A stretch of 64,000 nucleotides of DNA from SZUA-36 sp963801195 (lineage in GTDB: Bacteria; Pseudomonadota; Gammaproteobacteria; Xanthomonadales; SZUA-36). The notes under the pieces are model-generated. The model was not told the DNA's origin and made no database searches. It was given only the letters and a program-made list of their open reading frames with translations. The stretch covers positions 806,001-870,000 of the forward strand of contig CAWDDX010000007.1 of assembly GCA_963801195.1 (NCBI GenBank), given 5' to 3'. Made by a program: the position numbers and the translations under genes. Shown one piece after another: positions 8,096 through 16,559 of this stretch. Position 1 is the first letter of the stretch; the number at the start of each line of letters is the position of its first letter.

Positions 8096-9421
8096 ATGAA
8101 ATGTACTAAGTACTTATTATTGATAAGCTTTTTATTTTATGGTCAAAACACCATGGCTACGTGTTATGCGGGGAGTTTTTCAGCTTTGACTAGCTGTATT
8201 GTAAGCAACTCGGATATTGTAATGACTAGTAACATTGAACTGCAAATAAACGAAATGATCGATATCAGCAATAAATCCAATATTTCATTGGATGGAAATG
8301 GATACACAATATCTGAATCATCTGATCGTTTTGATGCTGCAGGAACAACTAACTCTTATATGCTGAAAATATTTTCATCAGACGAGATTACAATTGATGA
8401 CTTGTTGTTCCGCAGTTATAGCGCTTCAGATACTGATTGTGAATATGGTGGTAAATATCACAACGCTGACCAGTGTTACGGTGCTATCGCTATTTTGTCT
8501 TCCGATGAGGTTTGGATTTTGAATGTTGACATTAATATGGAAAAAACATTCTTGCTTCAGATTACTGGGTCAACATATGTAAGTATCAATTATTCGAAAT
8601 TTAACAATGCGTCTACTTATGGAATTTGGACGGGTAACGTGCAAAGCTCCTATTTATGGTTTTATCTCAATTATTTTGAAGGTATTGGCGCCAACGCGTT
8701 ATCCATTGAGGCCGCTGACAACGTTACAGTCGCGGCCAATACGTTTTATAGCAACCATGTGAAAACTCAGTTTTCTGGAAATGGCGGAGGTCAAATGGTT
8801 TTAGAAGCCGGACCTGATGGATCTGGTTCCCTGGAAGATATTTTGATTACTAGCAATACATTCACTGCGGGATTGGCAGCTCACTCGAATGGTATTGAAC
8901 TAGCAGATTTCAGTGAAAAGACATTACATACCGGAATAATTGAGTACAACACAATTGATGATCATAATCAGGGAGGTATCGTCATAAACGAGAGAGTACC
9001 TGGCTCCGATTTAAGAGAATTAATTATCCAGAACAATGACCTGAATGATAATCTAGTTTACGGAGGGAGTCAGATTATTATTCAGAACCAGGCATTTGTC
9101 GACATAGAAAACAATAAACAAAAAGTAGGTGTAGCGCTGAAGAACGGGAGTTTCAGCGGTACTGCAAAGACGTGTGATTTGGATGGTAACTCAACATGTA
9201 CCATTGACATTACTTGGTCGTCTATTGGCCTCTCCGATCCTTACGTATATGTACGAAGCACTACTTATAATTCCACGAGGCAATTATTCTCATCAAATGG
9301 AAGTGGAACCGTAAGCTCAAGCTGGATTGATTCAACGGGTAAGATATTTGAGTTATACGAAGGGTCATATAGTTCAACCAGTGAACCTATCGCATCTATC
9401 AATGTTATAGCCGTTCCATAA
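8096..9421 (+). CDS. Secreted right-handed beta-helix repeat protein
   Basis: Start set at ATG 8096, which has a strong Shine-Dalgarno (AAGGAGAG) and opens a signal peptide MKCTKYLLLISFLFYGQNTMATC. The 441-residue product has a central region (about residues 45-345) of repeating short strands rich in Asn, such as NISLDGNGYTI, VTVAANTFYSN, ILITSNTFTAG, GIIEYNTIDDHNQGGI and LIIQNNDLND, typical of a pectate-lyase-like parallel beta-helix. The last ~95 residues look like a separate beta-sandwich with one Cys pair (TCDLDGNSTC). Such proteins are often polysaccharide lyases, epimerases or surface adhesins, but no catalytic signature was recognised. AT-rich codon use; part of the island. Confidence 0.75.
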   Translation: MKCTKYLLLISFLFYGQNTMATCYAGSFSALTSCIVSNSDIVMTSNIELQINEMIDISNKSNISLDGNGYTISESSDRFDAAGTTNSYMLKIFSSDEITIDDLLFRSYSASDTDCEYGGKYHNADQCYGAIAILSSDEVWILNVDINMEKTFLLQITGSTYVSINYSKFNNASTYGIWTGNVQSSYLWFYLNYFEGIGANALSIEAADNVTVAANTFYSNHVKTQFSGNGGGQMVLEAGPDGSGSLEDILITSNTFTAGLAAHSNGIELADFSEKTLHTGIIEYNTIDDHNQGGIVINERVPGSDLRELIIQNNDLNDNLVYGGSQIIIQNQAFVDIENNKQKVGVALKNGSFSGTAKTCDLDGNSTCTIDITWSSIGLSDPYVYVRSTTYNSTRQLFSSNGSGTVSSSWIDSTGKIFELYEGSYSSTSEPIASINVIAVP

Positions 9422-10185
9422 GGTGGTGTAACGTTCTTTCTGTAAGTTTCTGATGGTAGGTAAATGCTGAGCCATCTGGTTATCCTTTTGAAAGCGATTT
9501 GGCGAATTGCAGACAAAAGGAAACACAAAATGGCTCAGCATTATTAGGATAAAACGATTGAAGGCGCAGTGGAACTGTTAAAGGCCAACGGATTTAATGG
9601 AATGGCAGAGGCGGTGACGCTGCTCATGAACTTGGCGATTCTGACCGAGCGGAGTGATTACCTTGGCGCAGCATCTATGAGCACAGTTCCCAGCTTGTAG
9701 GTTATGCCAACGGTTGCAAGGGCAAACAGCTCAATACCCGGCTCGGCGCGTTGCCATTGAAGGTACGCAAACCCGTGACGGGTGGTTTTACCCGCAAAGA
9801 CTTGAGAAGGACCTGCGCTCAGAACGCGCATTATTGTTGGCGATTACCGAGATGTGTGTTCAAGGGGTATCGACCCGGCGGGTAAAGAGAATTTACGAGG
9901 AACTGTGTGGTCTGGAGATCAGTTCAAGCCAGGTGTCTCGGGCGGCGACCGAGCTGGACGACATGCTGGAAGCTTGGCGCACCCGGGATCTGGGCATTTA
10001 TCGTTACATCGTGCTGGACGCCCAGTACGAAGTCCGTCAGACAGGCAAGGTGCTCGATGCCGCCGTGCTAGTCGCCTGTGGCGTCGATGATGACAGCCAT
10101 CGTGACATTCTGGGCTGCCCCGTGTCGCCTTCGGAAGCGGAAGTGCATTGGCGGACAGTTGTCGGCCCGGGCGCGTTTTTTCATT
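9422..10185 (+). mobile_element. Degenerate IS256-family element
   Basis: The DNA immediately after the beta-helix stop opens with GGTGGTGTAACGTTCTTTCT, which resembles an IS256-type left end, and leads about 90 bases later into a broken IS256 transposase. Homology fades near 10185 and no matching right end is found, so roughly the second half of the element is gone. The following DNA belongs to the cytochrome locus, so the deletion endpoint marks the right edge of the island. Confidence 0.65.
9530..10185 (+). pseudogene. IS256-family transposase, decayed and 3'-truncated
   Basis: Fragments in successive frames match IS256 transposases: AVELLKANGFNGMAEAVTLL, ERSDYLGA, YEHSSQLVGYANGCKGKQ, RDGWFYPQRLEKDLRSERALL, EMCVQGVSTRRVKRIYEELCG, LEISSSQVSRAATELD and VLDAQYEV. 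Damage: an in-frame TAG at 9545-9547, frameshifts near 9670, 9763 and 10157, and loss of everything beyond about half of the usual ~400 residues. This is ordinary decay of a dead element and differs from the clean single-base lesions in the metabolic genes. Confidence 0.85.
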
Positions 10186-10218
10186 GCAAGACCATCCGCA
10201 ACAGCGGATTTCGACAAC

Positions 10219-10255
10219 AAAAAAAACCGGCAGGATGTGGGACACCCTGCCGGTT
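10219..10255 (-). terminator. Intrinsic terminator of the first decaheme cytochrome gene
   Basis: A perfect 10-bp inverted repeat, AACCGGCAGG (10225-10234) and CCTGCCGGTT (10246-10255), lies 34 bases past the cytochrome stop. Read on the minus strand it is followed directly by an uninterrupted run of eight T residues. This is a textbook rho-independent terminator. Confidence 0.9.
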
Positions 10256-10288
10256 GATGTGGCTCTGAAGCCGGTTTTTATGGCGCTA

Positions 10289-12601
10289 TCAGTGGGCGTG
10301 CACCTTGTTCACCGCGGCCACCCTGCCTTCACCATGGCAAACCGAACAGGACTCGCCAAAGAAAGAGGTATTGGTGTAGGCGTGTATTGCAGCATCATCA
10401 CTGTCATGACAACTCAGACAGGCGGCAGCTTCGGGTTCCATCGGAGACCACAATGCCTGTGGTGTTATCGTCGGCAGCAGGCCGGCGGGCAAATCTGATA
10501 TCTGTTGCGAATTGTTTACATGGCAGGCGTCGCAGTCACGCAGGTCGCCGGGGTACTCGACGTCACTGTAGTCGTGGCTGCCGATGGCGAAACCATACAC
10601 AAGTTCCTGACCTCGGTGAATGCTGTGGATCATGTACTTGAGATGTATTGTCTGACCGCCACCCGTTGCTCCAGGCATATGGCAGGTGTCGCAATACTGC
10701 GGGTTGTGCCGGGCGCCGCCGTGGAAGGCGAGGTTGGAGTGGCAGCTTTCACATTTAAAGTCATCGACCACCATACGCCGTGGCGTGGCCTTGCTGTCGG
10801 TGACGGCGAACGCCATGATCGTGTTCTCCGCGTTGTCGCGTTCTTCCGATATTTCAGGACCGAGATCAAGTTCTGCAAGGTTCCTGGCTTCGGTGCTGAC
10901 GGTCCATGAGCCTTCGGCATCGGCGGGCAGGGCCGCAGTGAAGGTATAGGTCCAGGTATTGTCACCTGCCCATACGGCGGAATCGCCTACGGTTTCCTGG
11001 GCGCGGAAGTTGTAATCCGTGTTGGGTCCCGACAAGGTCAGCCTGAGACGGTTCATGCCGCCCGGGTCGATGACGCTGTCTTTACTTACGATCGAGAACC
11101 TGACCGTTGGGTGATCACCCGGGTTGGTATTGGTGACTTCGAGGAACCTGACCACGACACCGGGTAATTGGGCTGATTTGTACAGTACAAGGTGGGCGCC
11201 CTGGACCGAGCGGTCAAATTCCTTGCCTGAAACGGGTACGTGGCAATTGCCGCAGGTGTTGTCATCCGCCATGACGAGATTGTATTCGGAATGTCCCTCG
11301 CCGGTTTCCCAGTCGATATAGTCATGACAGGCACCGCAGGCCGCGCGGCTGGGGTGATCCAGCCAGTAGGTGTGTTGTACGCCGGGTTCACCCCTGAAGG
11401 TGCCGGGGGCGTTAGTGACACAACCCAGCACCGTAGCGTTTACCGGCACGGACTGGACCAGGTCTCCGGTCTTCAGGTCGTAGAGGTCAAAATAGGTGCC
11501 ATCCGAAACCCATTTGCCGGTTTCGACGGAACCTGTCGGGCCGCCCAGACCGAAGTCGGAGCCTTCCGGGTTGGAATCGGAATGGACCCTGATCTTGACG
11601 TTATCGGTGTATTGCCAGTTGAGGCTGACCGTGCCGACACCGGAGCCGTCGCATACGAGCGCAGCTGCGGGTGTTGAGACCATCGGGAAATCCGCAGTTG
11701 GTATGCCGCCGGTATGGCAGTCTGTACACTCATTGATGGGGGCAGGGTAGACGACATGGTTGTAATTGTGGACCGACTGGCGGTAACCGATGATGGTGTA
11801 GTCCTCGGTCAGGTTTTCACCCATGTGGATCTTGTGGATCATCACCGGCATGTCAACCGAGTTGCCCGAGTCCGGGTCAATGCCCTGGGTCGGGTTGTGG
11901 CACAGTACGCACAGCCCGACTTCCCTGCGTGATCCACCGTGCAGTGCGAGTGGGTTGTGACAGCGGCCATTGCAGGTTTCGGTCGTGACGATATCGCGCG
12001 GCATCGGCTCAGAGGTGCCCGACGGTACGAAATGATCGAGCGCGTTGTCGTAATAGACACCCAGGTCGAACTCGGACAGGTCGCGTGAAGCATATGCGCC
12101 CAGGGTAGTGGTGGCGTCCTGGTCGTAGCCTTCCGGCAGTACCGTGCCGAATTTATACTTATACGTGCCGACATTTATCGTGGTATAGCTGCCGCCTGAA
12201 TCGGTGGACGCCTGGTCAACGGATTCACCGTTGGTCGGGCTGGTCTGAACACGCGTTGTGTAAGAAACATAGGCCTCTTCATTCGCCGGGATATAGGCGA
12301 GAATAAAGGAGGTGGCAACGGGTCCCGGTGTCTCAATACCATCCCTGTCCAATGGCAGTCCCGCCGGGTCTGTCAGCGTAAAGGTCACTTCCGTTTTAAG
12401 GTCGGATGGAATGACCACATCCGTGATTGTCATCACCAGGCCCGGCCTGATGAACAGTGTTTGCTCGGGGGTCAGGTAAAATTCGCTGTCCTTGCTGGTG
12501 TAGTTTCCGCTGCCGGCGGATTCCGATTTGGCGGCCAGGCTGGCTGAGCCGAACAAAAATAACATGCCGATTAAAAGCGGCTGTATAAACGATTTATTCA
12601 T
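10289..12601 (-). CDS. OmcA/MtrC-type decaheme c-type cytochrome with one CX3CH site
   Basis: Start taken at ATG 12601, nine bases after GGAG; 770 residues. A Sec signal (MNKSFIQPLLIGMLFLFGSASLAAKS) lacks a lipobox Cys, unlike many OmcA/MtrC proteins that are outer-membrane lipoproteins. An N-terminal beta domain is followed by five heme sites, a second beta domain (about 480-610) and five more sites, the split arrangement of this family. Nine sites are CXXCH (CVLCH, CTDCH, CGACH, CGNCH, CESCH, CDTCH, CDACH, CLSCH, CSVCH); the first is CNGRCH, a CX3CH variant. Distal His residues are visible (MIHKIHMG, MIHSIHRG). Likely role: periplasmic or surface electron transfer to extracellular acceptors. 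It is tandem with a second decaheme gene; no MtrA/MtrB-type porin-cytochrome lies in the window. Confidence 0.9.
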   Translation of the reverse strand: MNKSFIQPLLIGMLFLFGSASLAAKSESAGSGNYTSKDSEFYLTPEQTLFIRPGLVMTITDVVIPSDLKTEVTFTLTDPAGLPLDRDGIETPGPVATSFILAYIPANEEAYVSYTTRVQTSPTNGESVDQASTDSGGSYTTINVGTYKYKFGTVLPEGYDQDATTTLGAYASRDLSEFDLGVYYDNALDHFVPSGTSEPMPRDIVTTETCNGRCHNPLALHGGSRREVGLCVLCHNPTQGIDPDSGNSVDMPVMIHKIHMGENLTEDYTIIGYRQSVHNYNHVVYPAPINECTDCHTGGIPTADFPMVSTPAAALVCDGSGVGTVSLNWQYTDNVKIRVHSDSNPEGSDFGLGGPTGSVETGKWVSDGTYFDLYDLKTGDLVQSVPVNATVLGCVTNAPGTFRGEPGVQHTYWLDHPSRAACGACHDYIDWETGEGHSEYNLVMADDNTCGNCHVPVSGKEFDRSVQGAHLVLYKSAQLPGVVVRFLEVTNTNPGDHPTVRFSIVSKDSVIDPGGMNRLRLTLSGPNTDYNFRAQETVGDSAVWAGDNTWTYTFTAALPADAEGSWTVSTEARNLAELDLGPEISEERDNAENTIMAFAVTDSKATPRRMVVDDFKCESCHSNLAFHGGARHNPQYCDTCHMPGATGGGQTIHLKYMIHSIHRGQELVYGFAIGSHDYSDVEYPGDLRDCDACHVNNSQQISDLPAGLLPTITPQALWSPMEPEAAACLSCHDSDDAAIHAYTNTSFFGESCSVCHGEGRVAAVNKVHAH

Positions 12602-12637
12602 CACTGACTCCAGATTGTCCTTTTTTTAGTCTCATTG

Positions 12638-12652
12638 ATCACAAGTTGTGAT
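12638..12652. promoter_or_regulatory. 15-bp palindrome upstream of the decaheme cytochrome
   Basis: ATCACAA-G-TTGTGAT is a perfect 7-1-7 inverted repeat 37 to 51 bases before the start codon of the first decaheme gene, where an operator would overlap the promoter or 5' leader. It does not match the CRP consensus TGTGA-N6-TCACA. The regulator is unknown. Confidence 0.45.
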
Positions 12653-12763
12653 TGACGCTACCTGATTATGCGCTTTTATATGGTGCCGAAATAATACCTT
12701 ATTACCCGGAAAGATTTTTTCAACGGCCATGCGCGTGACTACCGGTTCAAAACCTTAACCTTT

Positions 12764-12804
12764 TACAAAAGGGAGCAGGGTGCCGGAACACCCTGCACTT
12801 TTTT
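12764..12804 (-). terminator. Probable terminator of the second decaheme gene
   Basis: The stem GCAGGGTG/CACCCTGC (12775-12782 and 12789-12796) with a 6-base loop lies about 38 bases past the second cytochrome stop. On the minus strand it is followed by CTCCCTTTTG, a short imperfect T tract; on the plus strand by six T residues, so it could act in both directions. Confidence 0.55.
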
Positions 12805-12833
12805 CATACTCGAAAACCTTCTCAATACGAGAT

Positions 12834-15041
12834 TTAACGAGCGTGTACCTTGTCTACTGCGAAATCCGCACCTTCGCCATGGCAGGTCACGCAGGACTCG
12901 CCAAAGAACGCGGTGTTGGTGTAGGCGTGGACCGCCGTGGAGTCGCCGTCATGACAGCTCAGGCAGGCTGCGGCCTGCGGTTGCATCGGTGACCACCACT
13001 CCTGCGGCGTCACGGTCGGAAGCAGACCGGCCGGCAATCCGGACAACTGGTAGGAATTATCCACGTGGCAGACCCCACAATCACGCAGATCACCCGGGTA
13101 CACAACATCACCATAATCATGGATGCTCTGACCAAATCCTGCGACGGTGAATCCATTCTCGAGTGCGGCACCACGGTGAATCTTGTGGATCATGAACTTG
13201 AAGTGGATTGACTGGTCCGGGTTGCCCGGACGAACCATTTCTTCATCCGTTGCCAACGGCATGTGACAGGTCACGCAGTAATTGGCATTGGTGCGATTGC
13301 CGCCATGCAGCACCAGGTCAACGTGACAGCTTTCGCAATTGTAGTCCTCGACGACCGTGCGCCGCGGCATAACATTGCCAGTGACGGCGAATGGCAGCAT
13401 CGATGCCTCGATGGTTTCATTCTGGTTCGAACCGTTGACGTTCGCTGTGACGCGGCCCTCGATACCGACGCTGTAGGAACCTTCCGCGTCTGCGGGCAGT
13501 GGTTTATTGAACGTGTAGCTCCAGGTGTCACCATTGAGCACCGCACCGGAAACGGTTTCCTGATTGTAATAATAGAAATCCGTGTTGGGTCCGGAAATAT
13601 TCAGCCTCAGGCGATTGATGGTATTCGGGTCGAGAATCCCCGTCTTGCTGCTGAGCTTGAACCTGACCGTTGGCTTTTGACCGGGGCCTGTGTTCGTCAC
13701 GTCAACGAACTCGAACAGCGCGCCGGGAATTGGGCAGACTTGTAGGTCGACAGGTGGACACCGCCGACCGAGGTCCAGCTAAATTCCGGAACGAACGTGG
13801 GCTGGTGGCAAATTCCGCAAAGGTCGTCGTCGGCCATGACATAATGGCCAACGCCATTTTCGAAATCGACGTCGGAATGCTCATGGCAGGAGCCGCAGAC
13901 CGCGCGGCTCGGGTGATCCAGCCAGTTGGTCCACTGTGTGCCTGGTTTTCCCCTGTAAGTGCCGGGCGCATTGCCGACGCAGCCCAGTACCGTGGCATTC
14001 ACAGGCAGTGTCTGGAGGGTTTCGCCGGTCGCCTTGTCGACCAGCACGAAGTTGGTGCCATCGCCGACCCATTTGCCGGTCATCGCCGATCCCGCGCCTT
14101 CTCCCCGGTGAACAGCGGACCATCCGCCGTGCCCACGTGGATCTCGAAGTCACCGAGATCGCCCCAGCTCAGCTCGGTCGTACCAAAACCGGACTGGTCG
14201 CATACGCGTACCGGGTTAGGTTCGGCGACCAGCGGGAAGGACTTCGTGGGGATGCCGCCGGTGTGGCATGTATCACATTCGTTGATCGGGGCCGGATAAA
14301 TCACTTCAGAGAAGTCATGTCCGCCTGCCTCGCCGGAGGAGTGGACCGCGTGGATCAGCACGTCGAAGCGTGTATTGCCGGTAGGATTGTGGCACTGCGT
14401 GCACGCGGCTGGTGACAGCCACCTGTCGCCGTGCATCTGCAGCGGATCATGACAGCGGTTGCAGGTTTCGGTGGTCACGATGTCTCTCGGAACTGCTTCG
14501 CCCAGACCGGAGGGAACCCAGTTGTAGACGTCGTTAGCTGAATAGACACCAAACTCGAATGCGTCGAGGTCCGGCGTCCCCCCGCAACCAGGGTGTGTGT
14601 CGTGTCCTGGTCGGAACTGATGGCGGTGTCGAACTTATACTTGTATACGCCGTCTCCGAGTGAAGTGAGCGTGCCGTTACGGTCGATACGCTCGTAGGCG
14701 AGTCTTGTTTTTTGTTCTTCAACCATCGGGATATTGGCCAGCGTGAAACGCATGTCCACGACGCCTGGTGTGTAGATACCATCGTGATCCAGCCCCAGGC
14801 CGGTGGGATCAGATATGCGATAAGTGACCTCCGGGCGCATATCCGAAGGAATGACAACATTCATTATATCTATTTCAAAACCGGGTTTGATATACAACAG
14901 CATTTCTGGGGACAGATAGAACTCCTTGTCCTGGGCAGTGTAGTAACCGTTGTCGGCAGCGTCCGACTTGGCGGCAAGGTTGGTTGCACTAAATAATAAT
15001 ATGGCGCTTACCAAGAGCAACCAAACTTTTTGTATCCTCAT
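12834..15041 (-). pseudogene. Second OmcA/MtrC-type decaheme cytochrome, split by three frameshifts
   Basis: Four consecutive minus-strand frames join into one protein aligned along its length with the downstream decaheme cytochrome. Start ATG 15041 (MRIQKVWLLLVSAILLFSATNLAAKS, Sec signal, GGGAG upstream). Ten CXXCH sites are present: CNRCH, CTQCH, CDTCH, CGSCH, CGICH, CESCH, CVTCH, CGVCH, CLSCH, CVTCH. Frame breaks fall at about 14578-14583 (run of six G on the coding strand), 14103-14106 (run of four G) and near 13729 (run of C); adding one base to each run restores the frame (LPG/FPG and TGEGAGSA contexts). Every heme site and the conserved extra Cys pair survive, which argues against long decay. 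Either a homopolymer error in the assembly or a very recent loss. Confidence 0.85.
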
Positions 15042-15394
15042 GACTTACTCCCGTTATTCCGTCATTTCATCGGCTGTGAGATAGACGGAACTGATTATTG
15101 AAATGGATGCGATCGTGTTCCTGCACCTTACACGCAATGTGACATTCAATTGTTTAATTTGCTTTGACCTATGTCAAGGATGTGATGAAGATTTTCATAG
15201 ATATGTGATGCAGGCATCAATTAGCGACAGAATTGTCCTCAAACCGAAGAAATAGCAGGGTTTTCTGGTCCACGAGAGTGGTCAGTCTGCTCATGATGCT
15301 GTGGATTGTCACAATTAAAAAAACTTCATCGCATTCCCTCCAACCATTATGAGAATACGCTAGAATGAAGCAGGTTTTTACACTTGGAAATAAC
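15042..15394. other. Divergent control region between the second decaheme gene and aldolase
   Basis: This 353-bp gap separates two divergent genes and holds no supported gene. It contains an FNR-like palindrome (15164-15177) and AT-rich stretches suitable for promoters on both strands, but no single promoter stands out. Confidence 0.5.
15164..15177. promoter_or_regulatory. FNR/CRP-family-like binding site
   Basis: TTGAC-CTAT-GTCAA is a perfect 5-4-5 palindrome with the TTGAN-N4-NTCAA layout recognised by FNR/ANR/DNR-type regulators (FNR consensus TTGAT-N4-ATCAA). It is about 125 bases upstream of the decaheme start and about 220 upstream of the aldolase start. Oxygen or nitrogen-oxide control of an anaerobic respiratory cytochrome would make sense, but the site is short and untested. 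Confidence 0.45.
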
Positions 15395-16475
15395 ATGAGC
15401 AAAAGTACATTGAAAGCCGGTGTCGTCACCGGCAAAGGCTATAAAACCCTGGTTGAAGCGGCCAAGTCCGGTGGCTATGCGCTGCCTGCGGTCAATGTGA
15501 CCGGCACCAATACGATCAACGCCGTGATGGAAGCAGCAGCAAAAGCCGAACTCTGACATCATCATCCAGCTGTCCAATACCGGCGGCCAGTTTTATGCTG
15601 GCAAGGGTCTTAAGGACGCGTTTGCGGCCAAGGTGCTGGGTTCGGTCGCAGCGGCCCAGCACGCACACCTGCTGGCTGAGCATTATGGTATATGTGTCGC
15701 GATGCACACCGATCACGCCAACCGCTCATTGATACCCTGGATCGAAGCGCTGCTGGACGAGGGTGAAAAATATTACGCAGATCATGGCAAACCGCTCTTC
15801 AGTTCCCATATGCTGGACCTCTCGGCCGACTCCATCGATTTCAACCTCGGAGAGTGTGCGCGGATCCTGGAGCGTATGGCCAAAATCGACATGTCGCTGG
15901 AAATCGAACTTGGTGTGACCGGCGGTGAAGAGGATGGCATTGGCAGCGAATTCGAGGAAGGTGCGGATAACTCCAAGCTCTACACCCAGCCTGAAGACGT
16001 ATTGCGTGCCTATGAGTTATTGAATCCGATCGGCCATTTTTCAGTTGCCGCTTCGTTCGGTAATGTGCATGGTGTTTATAAGCCGGGTAACGTCAAGTTG
16101 CGGCCCGAGATACTCAAGAATTCACAGGCGCTGGTTCAGAAAACCCACGGTACCGGGCCAAACCCCCTGCACCTGGTGTTCCACGGTGGGTCAGGATCCG
16201 AAAAAGCCAAGATTCACGAGGCGGTCAGCTACGGTGTTTTCAAAATGAACATAGACACCGATACCCAGTTCGCTTTTTCGCAACCCGTGGGCAAGTTCGT
16301 CAAGGAAAATACCCGCGCGTTCGAATACCAGGTCGACCCGGATGACGGCACGCCTTACAAGAAGTTGTACGATCCGAGAGGATATTTGCGGCTGGGCGAA
16401 GAAGGTATCGTTGCGCGTCTGCAGGAAGCCTGTGAAGACCTGGGTTCAAAAGGCAAGTCCATAGCGGGTGCCTGA
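15395..16475 (+). pseudogene. fba: Class II fructose-bisphosphate aldolase, one frameshift
   Basis: The gene would encode a ~360-residue zinc-dependent aldolase that cleaves fructose-1,6-bisphosphate in glycolysis and gluconeogenesis. Start ATG 15395 (MSKSTLKAGVVTGKGYKTLV) after TTGGAAATAAC. The N-terminal part runs to MEAAAKAE and then stops at TGA; the rest continues in another frame as SDIIIQLSNTGGQFYAGKGL, then CVAMHTDHANRS (active-site Asp and zinc His), ELGVTGGEEDG, VHGVYKPGNVKL, VFHGGSGS and KMNIDTDTQ. Deleting the C at about 15551 restores one frame. All catalytic motifs are intact and the gene is central, so an assembly error is more likely than true inactivation. A strong terminator follows. 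Confidence 0.85.
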
Positions 16476-16500
16476 AAGCCCGATTTAAAGTAGTATTTGA

Positions 16501-16534
16501 AATGACCGGGTTAAAGGGCCCGGTCATTTTTTTT
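16501..16534 (+). terminator. Intrinsic terminator after the aldolase gene
   Basis: The stem AATGACCGGG (16501-16510) pairs with CCCGGTCATT (16519-16528) and runs into eight T residues, 26 bases after the aldolase stop. It separates the aldolase from metA, whose start is only 25 bases further on. Confidence 0.9.
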
Positions 16535-16559
16535 AACGGTCAGGAGTCTGGCTCTAGTT

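Larger units (their letters stand above)
3587..10185. other. AT-rich accessory island
   Basis: From just after the broken AlgI start to the end of the IS256 remnant, most non-IS DNA is visibly AT-richer than the flanks (methyltransferase, intergenic DNA, beta-helix gene), and four of the six coding units are mobile or broken. Codon use of the two cargo genes differs from the GC-rich neighbours. No integrase, tRNA attachment site or flanking direct repeat was found, so the island boundary and the mechanism of acquisition are inferred, not shown. Confidence 0.6.

Noticed and set aside
9422..10185. IS256 remnant as an active transposon
   Set aside because: It has an in-frame stop, three frameshifts and no right end.
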